The notes beneath the pieces were generated by a model. The model made no database searches. It was given only the letters and a program-made list of their open reading frames with translations, and was not told the origin of the DNA. Position numbers and translations under genes: made by a program. Shown in pieces: positions 12,602 through 23,956 of a DNA stretch of 64,000 nucleotides. This DNA comes from Bombyx mori (Eukaryota; Arthropoda; Insecta; Lepidoptera; Bombycidae). Position 1 is the first letter of the stretch, and each line of letters begins with the position of its first letter. Location of the stretch: positions 11,036,001 to 11,100,000 of the forward strand of contig NC_085116.1 in assembly GCF_030269925.1 (NCBI RefSeq), given 5' to 3'.

Positions 12602-13988
12602 AAGAAATTTAACGAGGAATAATTTAACGTAAATTTTTCTATCTGACAAAATGCTTATAATATTTTCAGAAATTCATTGTAATTTTTCTAGTACGTTCGC
12701 TACGCTTATAGGAATTATAGATTACGTTTCAAACAACAACAGGCCGCAAATAAAGATGTTATTAGCTGCCTCGTATTTCCGTTCAGTTGTTTCGCAATGC
12801 GCTCGTACGATTGGATTGTACTTCAATCAGGATCGTAAATGTCTTACTGATGTTTGAACTGGCCGAGTTAAATGGTTGCCGCCGGGCTGTACGTTGCACG
12901 AGAGCCAAAGCTTAAATCGCTTTTAACTCTGCATATAGTTTTGGTTTCGGTTTTTCTAAAATTCAATCTGCGAATGCGTAATCACGTTTATAATTTTTTT
13001 TTAAGGGATTTTATGACCTGGTAACTAAGACCTTTAGGTCAAGTCTTATTTTAACTTTAATGATACGTAACTTTTTTATATGAAAATGATATTATGAAAT
13101 GAAGTTGATTATTATGAAACAGCATGAAGTGAAATGAAAACGAAATGAAATGACATGAGATGAATTGATATGGGATGAAGTATAATCTCAGCAAAATGGT
13201 GGTCATTTACTGAGATTTTTTCAGTGGACTTTTTGGAGGACCCGAGAAGTTACGTCCAGCGGCTTTGTTTCATTTTCCCACATTTGTGCACTTTTACAGA
13301 TATTAAACAGTTAATAAACTACCGTTATTACATATTTAATCCTGAAGAAACACTAAATAGACAAAATAAAACAAATCACACAACTTCACTCCTCGCGTTC
13401 CCGCCAAAAAGTCCTCACGTTTATAATTCAAACAGTTTCGTACAGATAACGAGGGCCGTTTTCGAATAGTTTATGTGCGATTATAAATATTTTAATTGTA
13501 AAATGTCACAGAGGATCTTGTAAACTAATCTATGACAATCATCATTCACTATTTTCTAACAGCAGTAGTTGTATATTCAAATCCGCTCTGGTCAGGTGGT
13601 CTGTTGCAAGTTGGAACATGAACACTAGTTGTGCCGACTTCTGTTAGTGGGATAAATGCAAGACGAAGTACTTACAAATTTGGAATTAAATGGAAGCTAT
13701 TAAATTACAAATTTTTTTGTATGCATGAAACTTAACCACCTAATTACATAAAATGTTTGGACGTTAAAATTTATGGTCCCATCATATTCGTCGAGTGTAT
13801 CTTACGCACTGCTAATTAGTCGTGGAGTGCCATCAATCAACATTTATTCACACTTCTGACAGAAACGTCATTAATTTCAAACACGTGCTTGCTTTCTTGG
13901 CGTGTTCTCAGCATGTGCCTTACTTACTGCACATATGTTTGCTACACCGTTTAGTAAAGAACAATTGCCTTTCGCGTATTAAGAGAAA
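12602..13988. other. AT-rich, microsatellite-like patch, no gene
   Basis: At 13083-13182 a degenerate tandem pattern of ATGAA/AATGA words occurs. Around 13196-13222 an acceptor-like TTTTTTCAG precedes a frame of 81 codons (13224-13469) without recognisable features. Nothing else stands out. Confidence 0.45.
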
Positions 13989-14393
13989 CTAGTGGTCCCG
14001 CAGTAGTCGAAATTCGACTATAATTAATTGGAATTGTAAGTTTGTACACTATTATGATTGGATTTTATACTTCATCACAATTTTCGCCAAGGCTACACTA
14101 TAAAAAAATATTAATAACAAACAATATTTAATCTATTCTCAATTTGACCACAGAGGCCAAGAACAAAAGTTTCACAGTAAATAGTATGCATGCGTGTGTG
14201 CGTCAAATACATGGTACGTAGTGTGTGTAATGTTTTCTTTATTGATTTAATGTATCTTTTAAGCATTATTTAAAAAAAATATTATCATTGTGCACTTCTT
14301 CTCTATATTCTCTATAACTGTGGAAAATTTCATACTCCTCCGTCCGCGCAATTTTCGTAAAAAGGGATACAAAGTTTTTGCTTCACGTATTAA
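13989..14393 (-). mobile_element. Helitron family 4
   Basis: The minus strand ends with a TAGTCGAA/TTCGACTA hairpin, then TACTGCGGGACCACTAG, the CTAG terminus lying at 13989-13992 on +. It matches the copies at 30170-30583 and 44263-44683 over its whole length. The 5' end is clipped: the homology stops at CGTATTAA (14393) and the terminal TCTATAT is missing. Confidence 0.85.
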
Positions 14394-15251
14394 GGTGGAC
14401 AGACTTGGTTAAGCTATCTACGAAGTGTTCCCTTACTGAGTGTACACGTATCGCCACAAATAGAGAATGATGGAGAAGTCTCTCAAAAGCCGCAACCAAA
14501 CATTAAGACTTACGTAACCACGACCACTCCGCCAGGAGTGAACGACTGAGAAGAAGAAAAATTAATATATAGAGTTCTTTGAATAAACGATTTAACGAAA
14601 AACATTGATTGAACTTTATTACCACCATGTTTAATAAAGTATTTTAAATGACCAACGAGGTTCAATTATAATCCACGTGCTGAGTGAGACAAGAAACTAT
14701 TTTTGATAGTTATATCACCGCTATAGCTCTTCTATCTATTTTCGATTTTTCATTATAACATACCTATAGCATATAGTGGAAAAATAAAAACTGTCAATTT
14801 ATTTTCGTAATTGTGTATTTGGGTCTATGAAATATTTTTTGTAGCTCTCCTTAAATTGGAAGCTCCATGAAACCCCTTAAAATCCATCCGTCAAAAAGTG
14901 ACGTTCAGATATCGCGTACAGACTCTGCATACGCCGTATGCACATGTTTGCTTTAGTTAAAATCTTCTCAACAATCGATCAATGTCAACGAAATATTCCT
15001 AGATACTCGTATTATCACCGGTGCGTTGACCTGTTCGTTGGATTTCGTAGTTATTCACACAAAACACCGTTGTGACTGTAAAACTATCTCGTAATACACA
15101 CACATATACAATACATATGTGTTTATCTGTACGCGATACTTATCTTGTTTGCTTTGACAATTTTTAGAGCGTCTTCATTTTTTGGGGTTCTCTGTGAAAA
15201 TGTATCCAGTTTTTCATAGTTTAAATTTTTAAATTTAATTCTGTCTGACTC
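14394..15251. other. AT-rich, nothing recognised
   Basis: No repeat family of this window, no convincing frame. Confidence 0.4.
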
Positions 15252-15493
15252 TTTTTTTTTTTTTTGCTTAGATGGGTGGACGTGCTTACAGCCCACCTGG
15301 TGTTAAGTGTTTATTGTAGCCTATAGACATCTACAACGTAAATGCGCCATCCACCTTGAGATATAAGTTCTAAGGTTTCAAGTATAGTTACAACGGCTGC
15401 CCCACCCTTCAAGCCGAAACGCATTAGTGCTTCACGGCAGAAATAGGCGGGGTGGTGGTACCTACTCGTGCCGACTCACAAGAGGTCCTACCA
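15252..15493 (-). repeat. Family A SINE, nearly short-form length
   Basis: A run of T (15252-15267), then TTGCTTAGATGGGTGGACG and the standard body, to GAGGTCCTACCA. It stops about seven bases before the usual boundary. Two overlapping + frames across it (15427-15678) are repeat read-through and not genes. Confidence 0.92.
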
Positions 15494-15560
15494 ACTCTTA
15501 CCTATCTATCTTCGCCATCAGGGGTACTACATTTATTTTGTACTATATTTCCTTTAGCCT

Positions 15561-16092
15561 TGTTTTTATTGCCCGTGCAGGCAGACGAGCATACGGCCCA
15601 CCTGATGGAAAGTGGTTGCCATCGCTCATGGACATAAGCAATGCCAGGGACAAAGCCAAGCCGCTACCTATCGCTTAGTAATGTCTACGAGCCTCGTTTG
15701 AAGAAGGACATGTCATAGCGCTCAGGAAACACAGTGGAGGGGAGCTCATTCCAAAGCCGGATAGTACGTTGCAAAAATGATCTCTGGAAACGCACTGTGG
15801 ATGAATGCAGTAGCTCCAGGTAGTATGGATGATAAAAATTGTAAAAACGAGATGATGGTATCATCTCAAACAATTCCTTATGGAACATACGGTACAGAAT
15901 ATAGAGGGAACCGAAGTCGCCAGAGGTTCCAAGCCTGGAAATTGTACCTAATATTAATAAAATTTCTGTAACGTAAACAGCGGCTTGGTTAGAGGCGTAG
16001 CCAGCATTGATGAAGTTCATGGGCGACGTTGACTCTTCTTCATGAGATGAGTCGTATGCTAGTTTGGCATCGATGGTGATTAAAAAACACAT
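15561..16092 (-). pseudogene. LINE family C, C-terminal coding end plus 3' tail
   Basis: The minus strand carries a 135-codon open frame (16092 to 15685) corresponding to the C-terminal end of a LINE reverse-transcriptase polyprotein, with the motif RTIRLWNELPSTVFPERYDM followed by SFFKRG. Downstream of the frame comes the 3' end shared with the other family C copies (GGCAGACGAGCATACGG on +). The rest of ORF2 (endonuclease, RT core) is missing, so this is a 5'-truncated, inactive insertion. The motif is conserved in the other C copies at 30960-31158 and 45628-46078. I recall this C-terminus from Bombyx Jockey/CR1-like LINEs; the clade needs a search. Confidence 0.82.
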
Positions 16093-16428
16093 CGATCAAT
16101 AAATCGAAATGGTTAATTTAAAATAAAAAGTGGACGGAATCCTTCTTATAGCGATAGTTTCAACATGGCCAAATTGTTATGAAAAAAACTGCAAAGTCAT
16201 GTTGTATGTCAATAACTGTGAACAGCAACAACATATGGCTCGTGAAAAATTACTATTAATAGGCTTTGGACTTCAAACGATTCAGAAACAAATTATTCTA
16301 AATGCTGTAGTTAGGTCATGAGTTAAAAATTGCTTTAATATCCTACTCGTGCGCAAAGACTCATTAACTTACGAGCGTCGTAATTTACGGAAGGTTCAAA
16401 CTAATTTAAGGAGGCAGTATAATATATA
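16093..16428. other. AT-rich gap between two retroposons
   Basis: A 63-codon frame at 16130-16321 shows no known motif. I see nothing else. Confidence 0.4.
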
Positions 16429-16672
16429 TTTTTTTTATTGCTTGGATGGGTGCACGAGCTCACAGCCCACCTGGTGTTAAGTGGTTACTGGAGCCCATAG
16501 ACATCTACAACGTAAATGCGCCACCCACCTTGAGATATAAGTTCTAAGGTCTCAGGTATAGTTACAACGGCTGCCCCACCCTTCAAACCGAAACGCATTA
16601 CTGCTTTGCGGCAGAAATAAGCAGGGTGGTGGTACCTACCCGCGCGGACTCCCAAGAGCTCCTACCACCAGT
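16429..16672 (-). repeat. Family A SINE, short form
   Basis: Near-consensus copy from a T tail through TTGCTTGGATGGGTGCACGA to CTACCACCAGT. Sense is minus. The 5' end falls at the common boundary. Confidence 0.93.
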
Positions 16673-19263
16673 AAGAAATATAATGTAATTTATGTTTTTC
16701 TCCCTTAAGCATTGCACATTTTTTAATTGTCATCTGCGGATCAACGCCGCGGTTTTTTTTTTCGAACCATGCATATCGTTTTATAACTAAATTCGCAATA
16801 TTTCATGAAATGTGAAATTTCCTACTGGCTTGCAATAAAATACGATACTTAACAATCGAAGTGCTGGTACAAATTGATAAATGTTTCGAAACAATAATCA
16901 GATTATTGATAATTTACAAGGTTTACTGGATTTTGTTTATTAAGCCATGTAATCAACGTTTTACCCCAAAATCATAGTCCTTCAAATATAAGTTAGGTAA
17001 ATTCCAAATGTAAGTTTTTTTTTTTGTTAAATGCTCTGAGTTCAACGCCCTTAAAATTATTTAATAGTTTTATGCGTGTCAAAAAAGAAAATCACCTGAA
17101 CAACTACATAGCCAATTCTTAGTAGTATTCCGTTAAGAAAAAAAAAAACATATTTTTGAATTTTTTTAATGAAAACTTAAAAAAACACGCTTCATTAGAA
17201 AACCCAACTAAAAAGTAAATTAATTATTTTTATCCTGGTGATCCTCTTGAGTGTATCAGTCCAAAGTAATTGAATTATTGTCATCGTTTAATTGATATTT
17301 TCAAGTTAATTGACGTCTTGAAGTTTTGGTAGGTTGAGATATTTTTTTACAAACATTTTATTAATTTTTGAAACAGGCAAAACTAATAAAAGCATTATTT
17401 TTGAAACAGGCAAAACTAATAAAAGCGTGCTAGAAAGACACGTTTGTAATGGTAAGTCAGGTGTAGATCATGTCGTTTATGGTAAATATCCGAGTTATTC
17501 TGTGGCGGAGTTGCTGCGTAAACATAGCAGACGTTGTTTATATTGTCGAGCAACTTCTTAAGAAACGTGAGCCGTCGTACTCCAGATGAGATGCCTGCGT
17601 TGAGATACAAGTGCTGTTTATTTTCCCCAGCACTCTTTTTTAATCTCGGTCCCATAGAGGAAATTATACGCAGTCCGTGATGTGCTCGAAATGTTCTAGA
17701 AAACGTCGCGTTTTCATCTCAGTAAAAGGTTGCATGTAAAAAATTATCTCGTTTCCACTCAAAGCTGCAAATGTGGCTTTGCAATAAATTGTTGAATACG
17801 TACCTATGACTATAAACAATTTAATAAGATTTACTCCACTAGAAAATTTAATCGGCGAGTGTTTAAATGTGCTATGTCTGTTAATTATTATATAATGTTT
17901 TTAGAACATTTTTCTACTATTATCTTCCACAAAAAATAAGTAGTAGATTTACAGTTCGCTTTAGTTTTGTAAAATTATGTTACGTACACTTTAATTAAAG
18001 TCATGTCGAGTGTCCATCAAATATGTAGCCAGATAATGAATGTATGGAAACCTCTGTTAATAAAGTGGGTTTTGGATTCATGTGATTGATGTTTGGCTTG
18101 GGAATGGCTACCACGAAAGGGTACGGTTTTAGCGTCTCTTCATGTTTTCGTGGTAGGATGTGTTTTCGAACGTCAATAGACTATTTCGGGCACTTTGTTT
18201 ATGGATACATTGTACTGAACGAGGTAAATTAATACCCTGTGTCGGGGAAAATACTAACATCATGCCACTCTGTGGACACATTGATAATGAGCAAGTGATA
18301 ATTGATGTTTTGTATTGTGCGTTAAAAGAAAAGTCAGTGAATAGAAATGATGTGTATATAATATCCTCATCAATATTCAATATCTCTTCAGTTCAGGTTC
18401 ACTAATATTCATAATTAAAACAGTATGGTACAAAAAGTAACTATCATGATATATTTCTGCTTTACATAAATGCTAATGTAGGATGTCTAGAAATTCACTC
18501 CATTTAAAATTTTAAAATCAAAGTTTCTGCTCTAGCGATTCTAAAACTGTTAAAAGAATTAATAATTCCGTATGTGACATGATACTTCGCTTCGGAAGCG
18601 GCTAAATTGGGCACGTCTGATAAACGTGGAAATGTCACAGTTAGAGTGGGTCAGTCGGGATTGTTTTAAATTTAAGACCAAATGAGTCTCTGCCTCCATT
18701 AATGTTGCAATATTCGGACAGGTAGACTTGCTAACCGGGTCGACACGGCTATACTTGGAGCGATCGAAGCATGCTATTATTGGATTGGATTGTTTCGGAT
18801 GAATGCTTCTGAATTTCAGCTGCCTTTTCGCGTTCGAGTCATAATGTTGCCTCTGCGCTTCGTTGATTAAAGCTAAAGTAATGAATGCCCGCTTGCTGAT
18901 TCCCACGGTGGATTACCGTCTCGTTTATTAGTGAAAAGTAAATAATGTTCACCTGTTCTATAGACAACCAAACATTGTAGTCTTAATGAATTTTTTAATT
19001 GCTCACTCTGCTTGATTCACTGAATAATTTGTATTTCTTTGTTTGACACTGACTATTAAAAAGACTGTTTATGTGAATTCGGTCTACCTATGTAGAAGAG
19101 TTAATATAGAGGTGTAATAATTACACAATTGCTTCAAGTATGTTCCAAAATTGAAAATAAAACACTAAGTGAAGCTGACATAAACCAATTCAAAGACTAA
19201 ATAAATTAAAGAGAAAACTATCCACTAATAGAAGTGCACTAATACATTTTCTTCTTGTTTCAG
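16673..19263. other. Unique AT-rich DNA upstream of the exon
   Basis: Holds a short direct duplication (17365-17426). It also holds two non-repeat frames, 18160-18405 (+, 81 codons) and 18559-18906 (-, 115 codons). Neither shows a recognisable domain. The block 18550-18910 has higher sequence complexity than its surroundings and could be a conserved noncoding element. Confidence 0.45.
17365..17426 (+). repeat. 33-bp tandem duplication
   Basis: TTTTTGAAACAGGCAAAACT and the following bases are repeated after 33 bp (starts 17365 and 17398) without substitutions in the shared part, so the duplication is recent. Confidence 0.85.
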
Positions 19264-19334
19264 GTAGAATTATGCAATAAATTGCACAAGGAGTTCTTTG
19301 ACTCAGTAACGCTCGTTCTAGATGTGAAGGAAAC
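19264..19334 (+). CDS. Internal coding exon (71 nt) of an unidentified gene
   Basis: The best host coding signal in the window. A pyrimidine-rich acceptor (TTTTCTTCTTGTTTCAG, ending 19263) precedes the segment, and a consensus donor, GTAAGT, follows at 19335. Of three frames, two stop within the first six codons; the frame starting at the first base is open throughout. It begins VELCNKLHKEFF and ends LVLDVKET with two bases left over, so the exon is phase 0 at its start and must be completed by one base of the next exon. The peptide has ordinary amphipathic protein composition, unlike the low-complexity products of neighbouring AT-rich frames. I do not recognise the protein. Flanking exons are not visible nearby, implying long introns that carry the retroposons. 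It could still be a chance combination of splice-like sites, but the joint match makes that unlikely. Confidence 0.6.
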
Positions 19335-19738
19335 GTAAGTTAGCTTAATGAGATTAAATCTTTAGATATAAGATTTTATGAATTATTAATGTCATTTCTC
19401 GACGAGATGTAGAATAAATTCTGTGTAAGTGAAAATTCCAGTGCGATTCTTGGAGATGTTTCTTTGTTGAAGTAAAATGTTTTATCGCCGGAATTTATGG
19501 AACTCTTTGTTAAAAAAACCTTTAGTTTTCTGTTTAGATCTGGCCTGTCGCAAACAGAATGAGAACTACGATCAATCAAATTCAGTGAGTTCGTTGCGCA
19601 ATTTAGTGGATGAATGTCGATTTTAGGTTCGAACTTACCGGTAGGTATAGTAATTTTGTATAGTTTGGTACTCAAAGAAATCTATAGCGAAGTGATAGTG
19701 GCGTTAAAACCAAAATGTACTATAATAATTTATTTATA
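19335..19738 (+). other. Start of the intron after the exon
   Basis: Begins with the donor GTAAGTTAGC. A 99-codon minus frame (19376-19675) has no recognisable domain and lies opposite the intron, so I do not treat it as a gene. Confidence 0.45.
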
Positions 19739-19952
19739 TATTGCTATTGCTGAATGGGTGGGCGAGCTGACGGCCCACTTAGTGTTAAGTGGTTACCGGA
19801 GCCCATAAACATCTAATACGCAAATTCCACCTAAAACATGATTTCTAAGTTTTTACGGTATAATGCCTGCCACACAATTCAAACCGAAACGCATGACTGT
19901 TTCACGGCAGAAATAGACAGGGTAGCGGTACCTATCCGTGCGGACCCACAAA
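19739..19952 (-). repeat. Family A SINE, old diverged copy
   Basis: Recognisable by GGGTGGGCGAGCTGAC, GTTAAGTGGTTACC, AACCGAAACGCATGACTG and TTTCACGGCAGAAATAG. The central part is strongly mutated and the 5' end is cut before the usual boundary. Confidence 0.85.
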
Positions 19953-21032
19953 CTAGTCATAAAACACAATATTAGTAGCTTGAAGATGATTGCTTTCTGC
20001 AAATTCACTACAAATAACCTTTGGGTAAAATCATTGTTACGTTAAACACGATTTCAAACTTTTTATTTAGAAAGAGCAAACAAAATTAAGAGTGTCGAAA
20101 TAATGTTAAATCTCAACGGACAATAAAAAGAAATTATATCAGATTTTTATAACGTTTTCTCGAAAATTTAATGTTAACAATTTAGGGACGAAAAAAAATC
20201 TCATTGTTAGCATTAAACGTTCGCTAGGGGCGGGCGCCTTAATAATAGGACATAATATATTCAGACTGAGTCAAATAAAATTAGCACAGTGAAAAATGTG
20301 AGCCGTCGTTTTACTGCCTTGAGGACGTGTAAGTATTAGCCTGTGTCGGGCGCTTTCCTTTGTAAGAGTATTCAGCTGGGTTCCGCAATAAAACTGCCTA
20401 CTAGATGTTATTCAACAATTTCCTTTATGGCTACGAAATTGATTAAAGCAATTAAGTGCTTAAAGGTTTCGGGGTGCCTTAAGTAATGACCGCTAACATT
20501 GACTATGTCTATGTGATAAATTAGATTGAAGCATAATTTTAGTAGCGAGTAAAAAAATTGGTTAGATTTTTTGGTTCTATATTTGTTAAAAAAAAAACTT
20601 ATGTTTTTTATTGTCATATCTAAATACGCAAATTTTACTTTAACGCTACATGCAATTAGCCCCTGTCAATTGTGTATTTTTACAATGTTTATTTAAGACA
20701 TATATTGGGAAGTGCTCTGAGAAAGAGGTAGTGTTCTGAGGAATTATTCAAGATAATCCCTCCCATCTTCTTTTTACCATCATACCTCTCGCCATCGGAG
20801 GAGAGTTTATGCGTACTATCTGTATAAACATTTATTTTAAATTTTAATAAAAAAAAAAACATATTTTAGAATATTATTTTGGTAAAATTTGTGGAAAATC
20901 TTTATCCATTTACAACACGGACTGATTTTTAATTGCATACTATTCTGAAAATTTAAGAGGAAGGTTCTTATAATTTAGTCATTTATTAATTTTTGACACG
21001 TTTTTACTAGCTTTGCATGTATGTTTGCATGT
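19953..21032. other. AT-rich, no gene seen
   Basis: A complex block near 20215-20400 contains GGGGCGGGCGCC and a donor-like GTGTAAGTATT at 20327 without a convincing acceptor. A 69-codon minus frame (20408-20617) is featureless. Confidence 0.4.
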
Positions 21033-21105
21033 AGCTCGTCCACCCATCTAAGGAATAAAAAATGGAATATATCCATTTTTTATTCCTTAGATGGGTGGAC
21101 GAACT
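21033..21105. repeat. SINE-tail hairpin
   Basis: Two 34-bp arms (21033-21066 and 21072-21105), 33 of 34 positions complementary, separated by a 5-nt loop, ATATA. Both arms are the 3' tail of a family A SINE (AGCTCGTCCACCCATCTAAG and its complement). It looks like a tail-to-tail duplication made during insertion. Confidence 0.9.
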
Positions 21106-21259
21106 CACAGCCCACCTGGTATTAAGTGGTTACTGGAGCCCATAGACATCTACAACCTAAATGCGCCACCCACTTTGAGATATAAGTTAGAAGAGATATC
21201 TAAGGTCTTAGTATAGTTACAACGGCTGCCCCACCCTTCAAATCGAAACGCATAACTGC
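21072..21259 (-). repeat. Family A SINE, truncated by a family C insertion
   Basis: Standard body from the tail through ACGGCTGCCCCACCCTTC to CGCATAACTGC, where it is replaced by the T-rich tail of a family C copy. A short extra AGAAGAGATATC lies at about 21189. Confidence 0.88.
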
Positions 21260-21376
21260 TTTTTTTATTTATTTCTCTTGTAGGCAGATGAGTATACAAC
21301 TCACCTGATGAGTGAGTGGTTACCGTCACTCATGGATGTTATTAATGACAGAGGCACAGCCAAGCCGCTGTCTACC
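21260..21376 (-). mobile_element. LINE family C, 3' end fragment
   Basis: Starts with a T run, then TCTTGTAGGCAGATGAG, CACCTGATGAGTGAGTGG and AGCCAAGCCGCTGTCTACC. About 115 bp of the LINE 3' end, no coding part, abutting the SINE. Confidence 0.8.
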
Positions 21377-21910
21377 TGTGTACATAGCTGTATAACGAGT
21401 CTGTCTACTTTACGTCTTTCCGACAGCTGTTATTATAATACAAAATTAAAATTTCGACTTCACAAGCTACTGACTGATCTGCCCGTGTGTACCGGTAGAA
21501 AAGTGAATAATTCCTCCTTTGTATTCAACTTTGATTTTCCAATGAGATTAAACATATATACATATTCCTTTTAAAATGTCGTCCCACATTATTTTCAAGA
21601 ATAGCAACACTGTTTGTGTTGCACACAAAGGCCTCTGACACTTCACAATGATACGTTTAGCCATACATTATTTACGGTAAAGTTTAACCATTTGTTTATC
21701 TGGCTCTCCAACGGCGAAAGTTTTCTTTCCAGTGAGCCAAACTCTGTATAGTAAATCGTTTTATAGTATTTATTTAAGCACAGATAGAGTTTTTGAAGAA
21801 ACATTGTTTTTTAAGTTTTAGTATTTGTAAGTTATGACACGTTAAATTTCCGAAAAATAGTCTATATTTTTGCGAGTTGAAACAATTTATTTATTCTATA
21901 TATTATTATA
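21377..21910. other. AT-rich, no recognised feature
   Basis: A frame running to 21574 starts inside the LINE fragment and has no known motif. Nothing else is seen. Confidence 0.4.
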
Positions 21911-22299
21911 CTAGCAGCCCGCTTCGGCTTCGCTCGGGTCTTTAACAAAAATTTCAACGGCGTTGTTTTATTTTTTTAAATAAAAGAACACTTATTGCGG
22001 CACATGCTGTCACGACTACAAAGTTGTAGTATATTATTTTATTCTATCATCAATAGTTTTCGCAGAGCACGCGATGTAAAGAATATTTTAGGTAATTTAT
22101 TTACACCTTGGATTATATTGTTAGAGTTTTCGTAAGAAACCCTAACTTTTTTCAAAAAAGATTATAGCCTATGTCACTCAGGGATAGTGTAGCTTCCAAA
22201 CAGTGAAATAATTTTTCAAATCGGTTCAGTAGTTTCGGAGCCTATTCAATACAAACAAACAAACAAACAAATCTTTCCTCTTTGTAATATTAGTATAGA
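21911..22299 (-). mobile_element. Helitron family 1, inserted in Helitron family 2
   Basis: The CTAG terminus lies at 21911-21914 next to a GC-rich segment (CCCGCTTCGGCTTCGCTCGGG) able to form the usual 3' hairpin. The 5' TC end (as TATAGA) lies at 22299. Internal blocks match 32545-32907. The base after 22299 begins a family 2 sequence, so the element sits in or against another Helitron. Confidence 0.82.
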
Positions 22300-22694
22300 T
22301 AAAAATGAATTGCTGTTCGTTAGTCTCGCTAAAACTCAAGAACGGCTGGACCGATTTGGCAAATTTTGGTCTTGATATTTGTGGAAGTCCAGAGAAGTTT
22401 TAAATATTATTATATAAAAATGAATTGCTGTTCGTTAGTCTCGCTAAAACTCGAGAACGGCTGGACCGATTTGACTAATTTTGGTCTTGAATTATTTGTG
22501 GAAGTCCAGAGAAGTTTTAAAAGGTAGATAAATATGAAAATGCTCGGAATTAAATAAAAATAACAATTTTGTTTTTCCTTTGGTGTGTCCCCCGTCGTAC
22601 GGATTCTTTTTGTTTGTTTTAAGTTTATTTTATACAAAAGTTTAGGTCTTTTATTTATCGATTGAGGCACTACGAAGTCTGCCGGGTCAGCTAG
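22300..22694 (+). mobile_element. Helitron family 2 with duplicated 5' segment
   Basis: The block TAAAAATGAATTGCTGTTCG to AGAGAAGTTTTAA occurs twice in tandem (22300-22412 and 22413-22530). The second copy continues through ATGCTCGGAATTAAAT to ACTACGAAGTCTGCCGGGTC and a CTAG end at 22691-22694, followed by T. The short minus frame across it is not a gene. Confidence 0.8.
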
Positions 22695-23129
22695 TTGATA
22701 ATAAATATCTCTGTTGAAAACATCCAGTATTCGCGGTCCGGGTGCAGTTGTTTTTGTTTCCTATATGTAGCCCGTATTTTACTGGTTAGTTCTTCTCAGT
22801 CGCTTGCACTCTTGGCAGAGTGGTCGTGGTCGTCATTTCGGGTGGTGGTGCGCTACACCAGACGTCGACATTCCTCGCGTACCGCGGCCCTTCTCGTAGA
22901 CTCGTTGACGGGAACAGTTACCAGATTGTTCAGTTTCCAGATCTTATAGATCACATCTTGACTGCCAGAACCCGAATTGAGACACGAAATCAGGGTCCTA
23001 AATGGGACAATATTACTGCTGTCCCACGTCAACAAACATGAATGGATAGTTGCGCCTTCATGGCAGAAATAATACAAGCGGTTGTATCGACCTGTGCGAT
23101 CTCAAAAAATATGTCCTACAACCACCAGT
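22695..23129. repeat. GC-richer composite with an old SINE-like remnant
   Basis: The part 22800-22920 is GC-rich and contains TGGCAGAGTGG, a perfect fit to a pol III A box, but I see no B box at the right distance. From about 22980 to 23129 the sequence resembles a decayed family A 5' region on the minus strand: TTCATGGCAGAAATAA, CCTGTGCG and a terminal ACCACCAGT. The overlapping frames of 73-84 codons on both strands show no domain. Confidence 0.5.
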
Positions 23130-23956
23130 TAAAGGTGTTAATGATTTTTTTTTACGTGAGATAGTTTTAAAAATCTCCTATATCATAAAAAGTGTATTAA
23201 TGTCAAAATGTGTTATATTAATGGATGCAGTGCTTGATGTTATTAATTGAAATGCATTTCGCTGCTCATCGCTAATGGAATTGTCAAGACTTGACGGCAC
23301 ATTTAAATAATTTCAACGTTATATACCGAGATATTAATACGACTGTTACTAATTTTCTTTTGGTTTGGTAACCTAAAAACTGTTCGCAGTATTAATTGAG
23401 TGAAGTATCAAGTAACAGTTGTTTTTGGCGTTAGAAATCTTATGTCATTCGGCTAAATAAACTTTTTTTTATAAACTCTTATCATCATAATCATAATTTT
23501 ACTCAAGCGGCTTTAATCGAGAAAATTTGCGGCTATCTTTCTCATTCTGAATTTACTTCTAATGACGCCTAGAAAATGAATTTCGACATGGTAAGGAAAC
23601 TTTTAAAACTCTAAGAAGTTTTAATTTCACTTTTATGTCCAACTGCTGCAGCCGTCGTTCAGTTTTTTTAAAGTTCGCTTGTACATTTAGGAATATCAGC
23701 TTGGAAAAGGCTGTTAGCGTGTGCGTTAGTGCCGGGGAAGCATATGAATGGAGTTAATTGGACAATCAGCTTATTGAGGCGCGCTGAGGCGGGCAGTTTG
23801 GCCGGCGCCAGCGACGCGTGTGCCAGCTGGCCGGGCTAGCTACCCGCTAATCAGAGATTCTGATGCAATCGGGATATCTGCGAGTCAAAGGATAAATGTG
23901 ACTCGCAAGAGTTGAAACTTAGCTTTTGATATGAAGACGATCAAATACTAGGAAGA
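23130..23956. promoter_or_regulatory. GC-rich island in AT-rich DNA, possible regulatory element
   Basis: From about 23750 to 23860 the composition changes sharply: GGCGCGCTGAGGCGGGC, TTGGCCGGCGCCAGCG and CCAGCTGGCCGG follow one another. Immediately after it is a perfect 9-bp inverted repeat (TGCGAGTCA at 23879, TGACTCGCA at 23899). It has no open frame of note. An enhancer or a promoter-like CpG block is possible; this is inference from composition only. Confidence 0.35.

Noticed and set aside
13083..13182. A satellite array (ATGAA-like words)
   Set aside because: The words are irregular with no fixed period; simple low-complexity sequence.
15427..15678. Plus-strand frames of 61-83 codons
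   Set aside because: They read across the junction of a SINE and a LINE fragment, antisense to both.
22800..22920. A pol III gene starting with TGGCAGAGTGG
   Set aside because: A-box match only; no B box or T-run terminator at the proper spacing.
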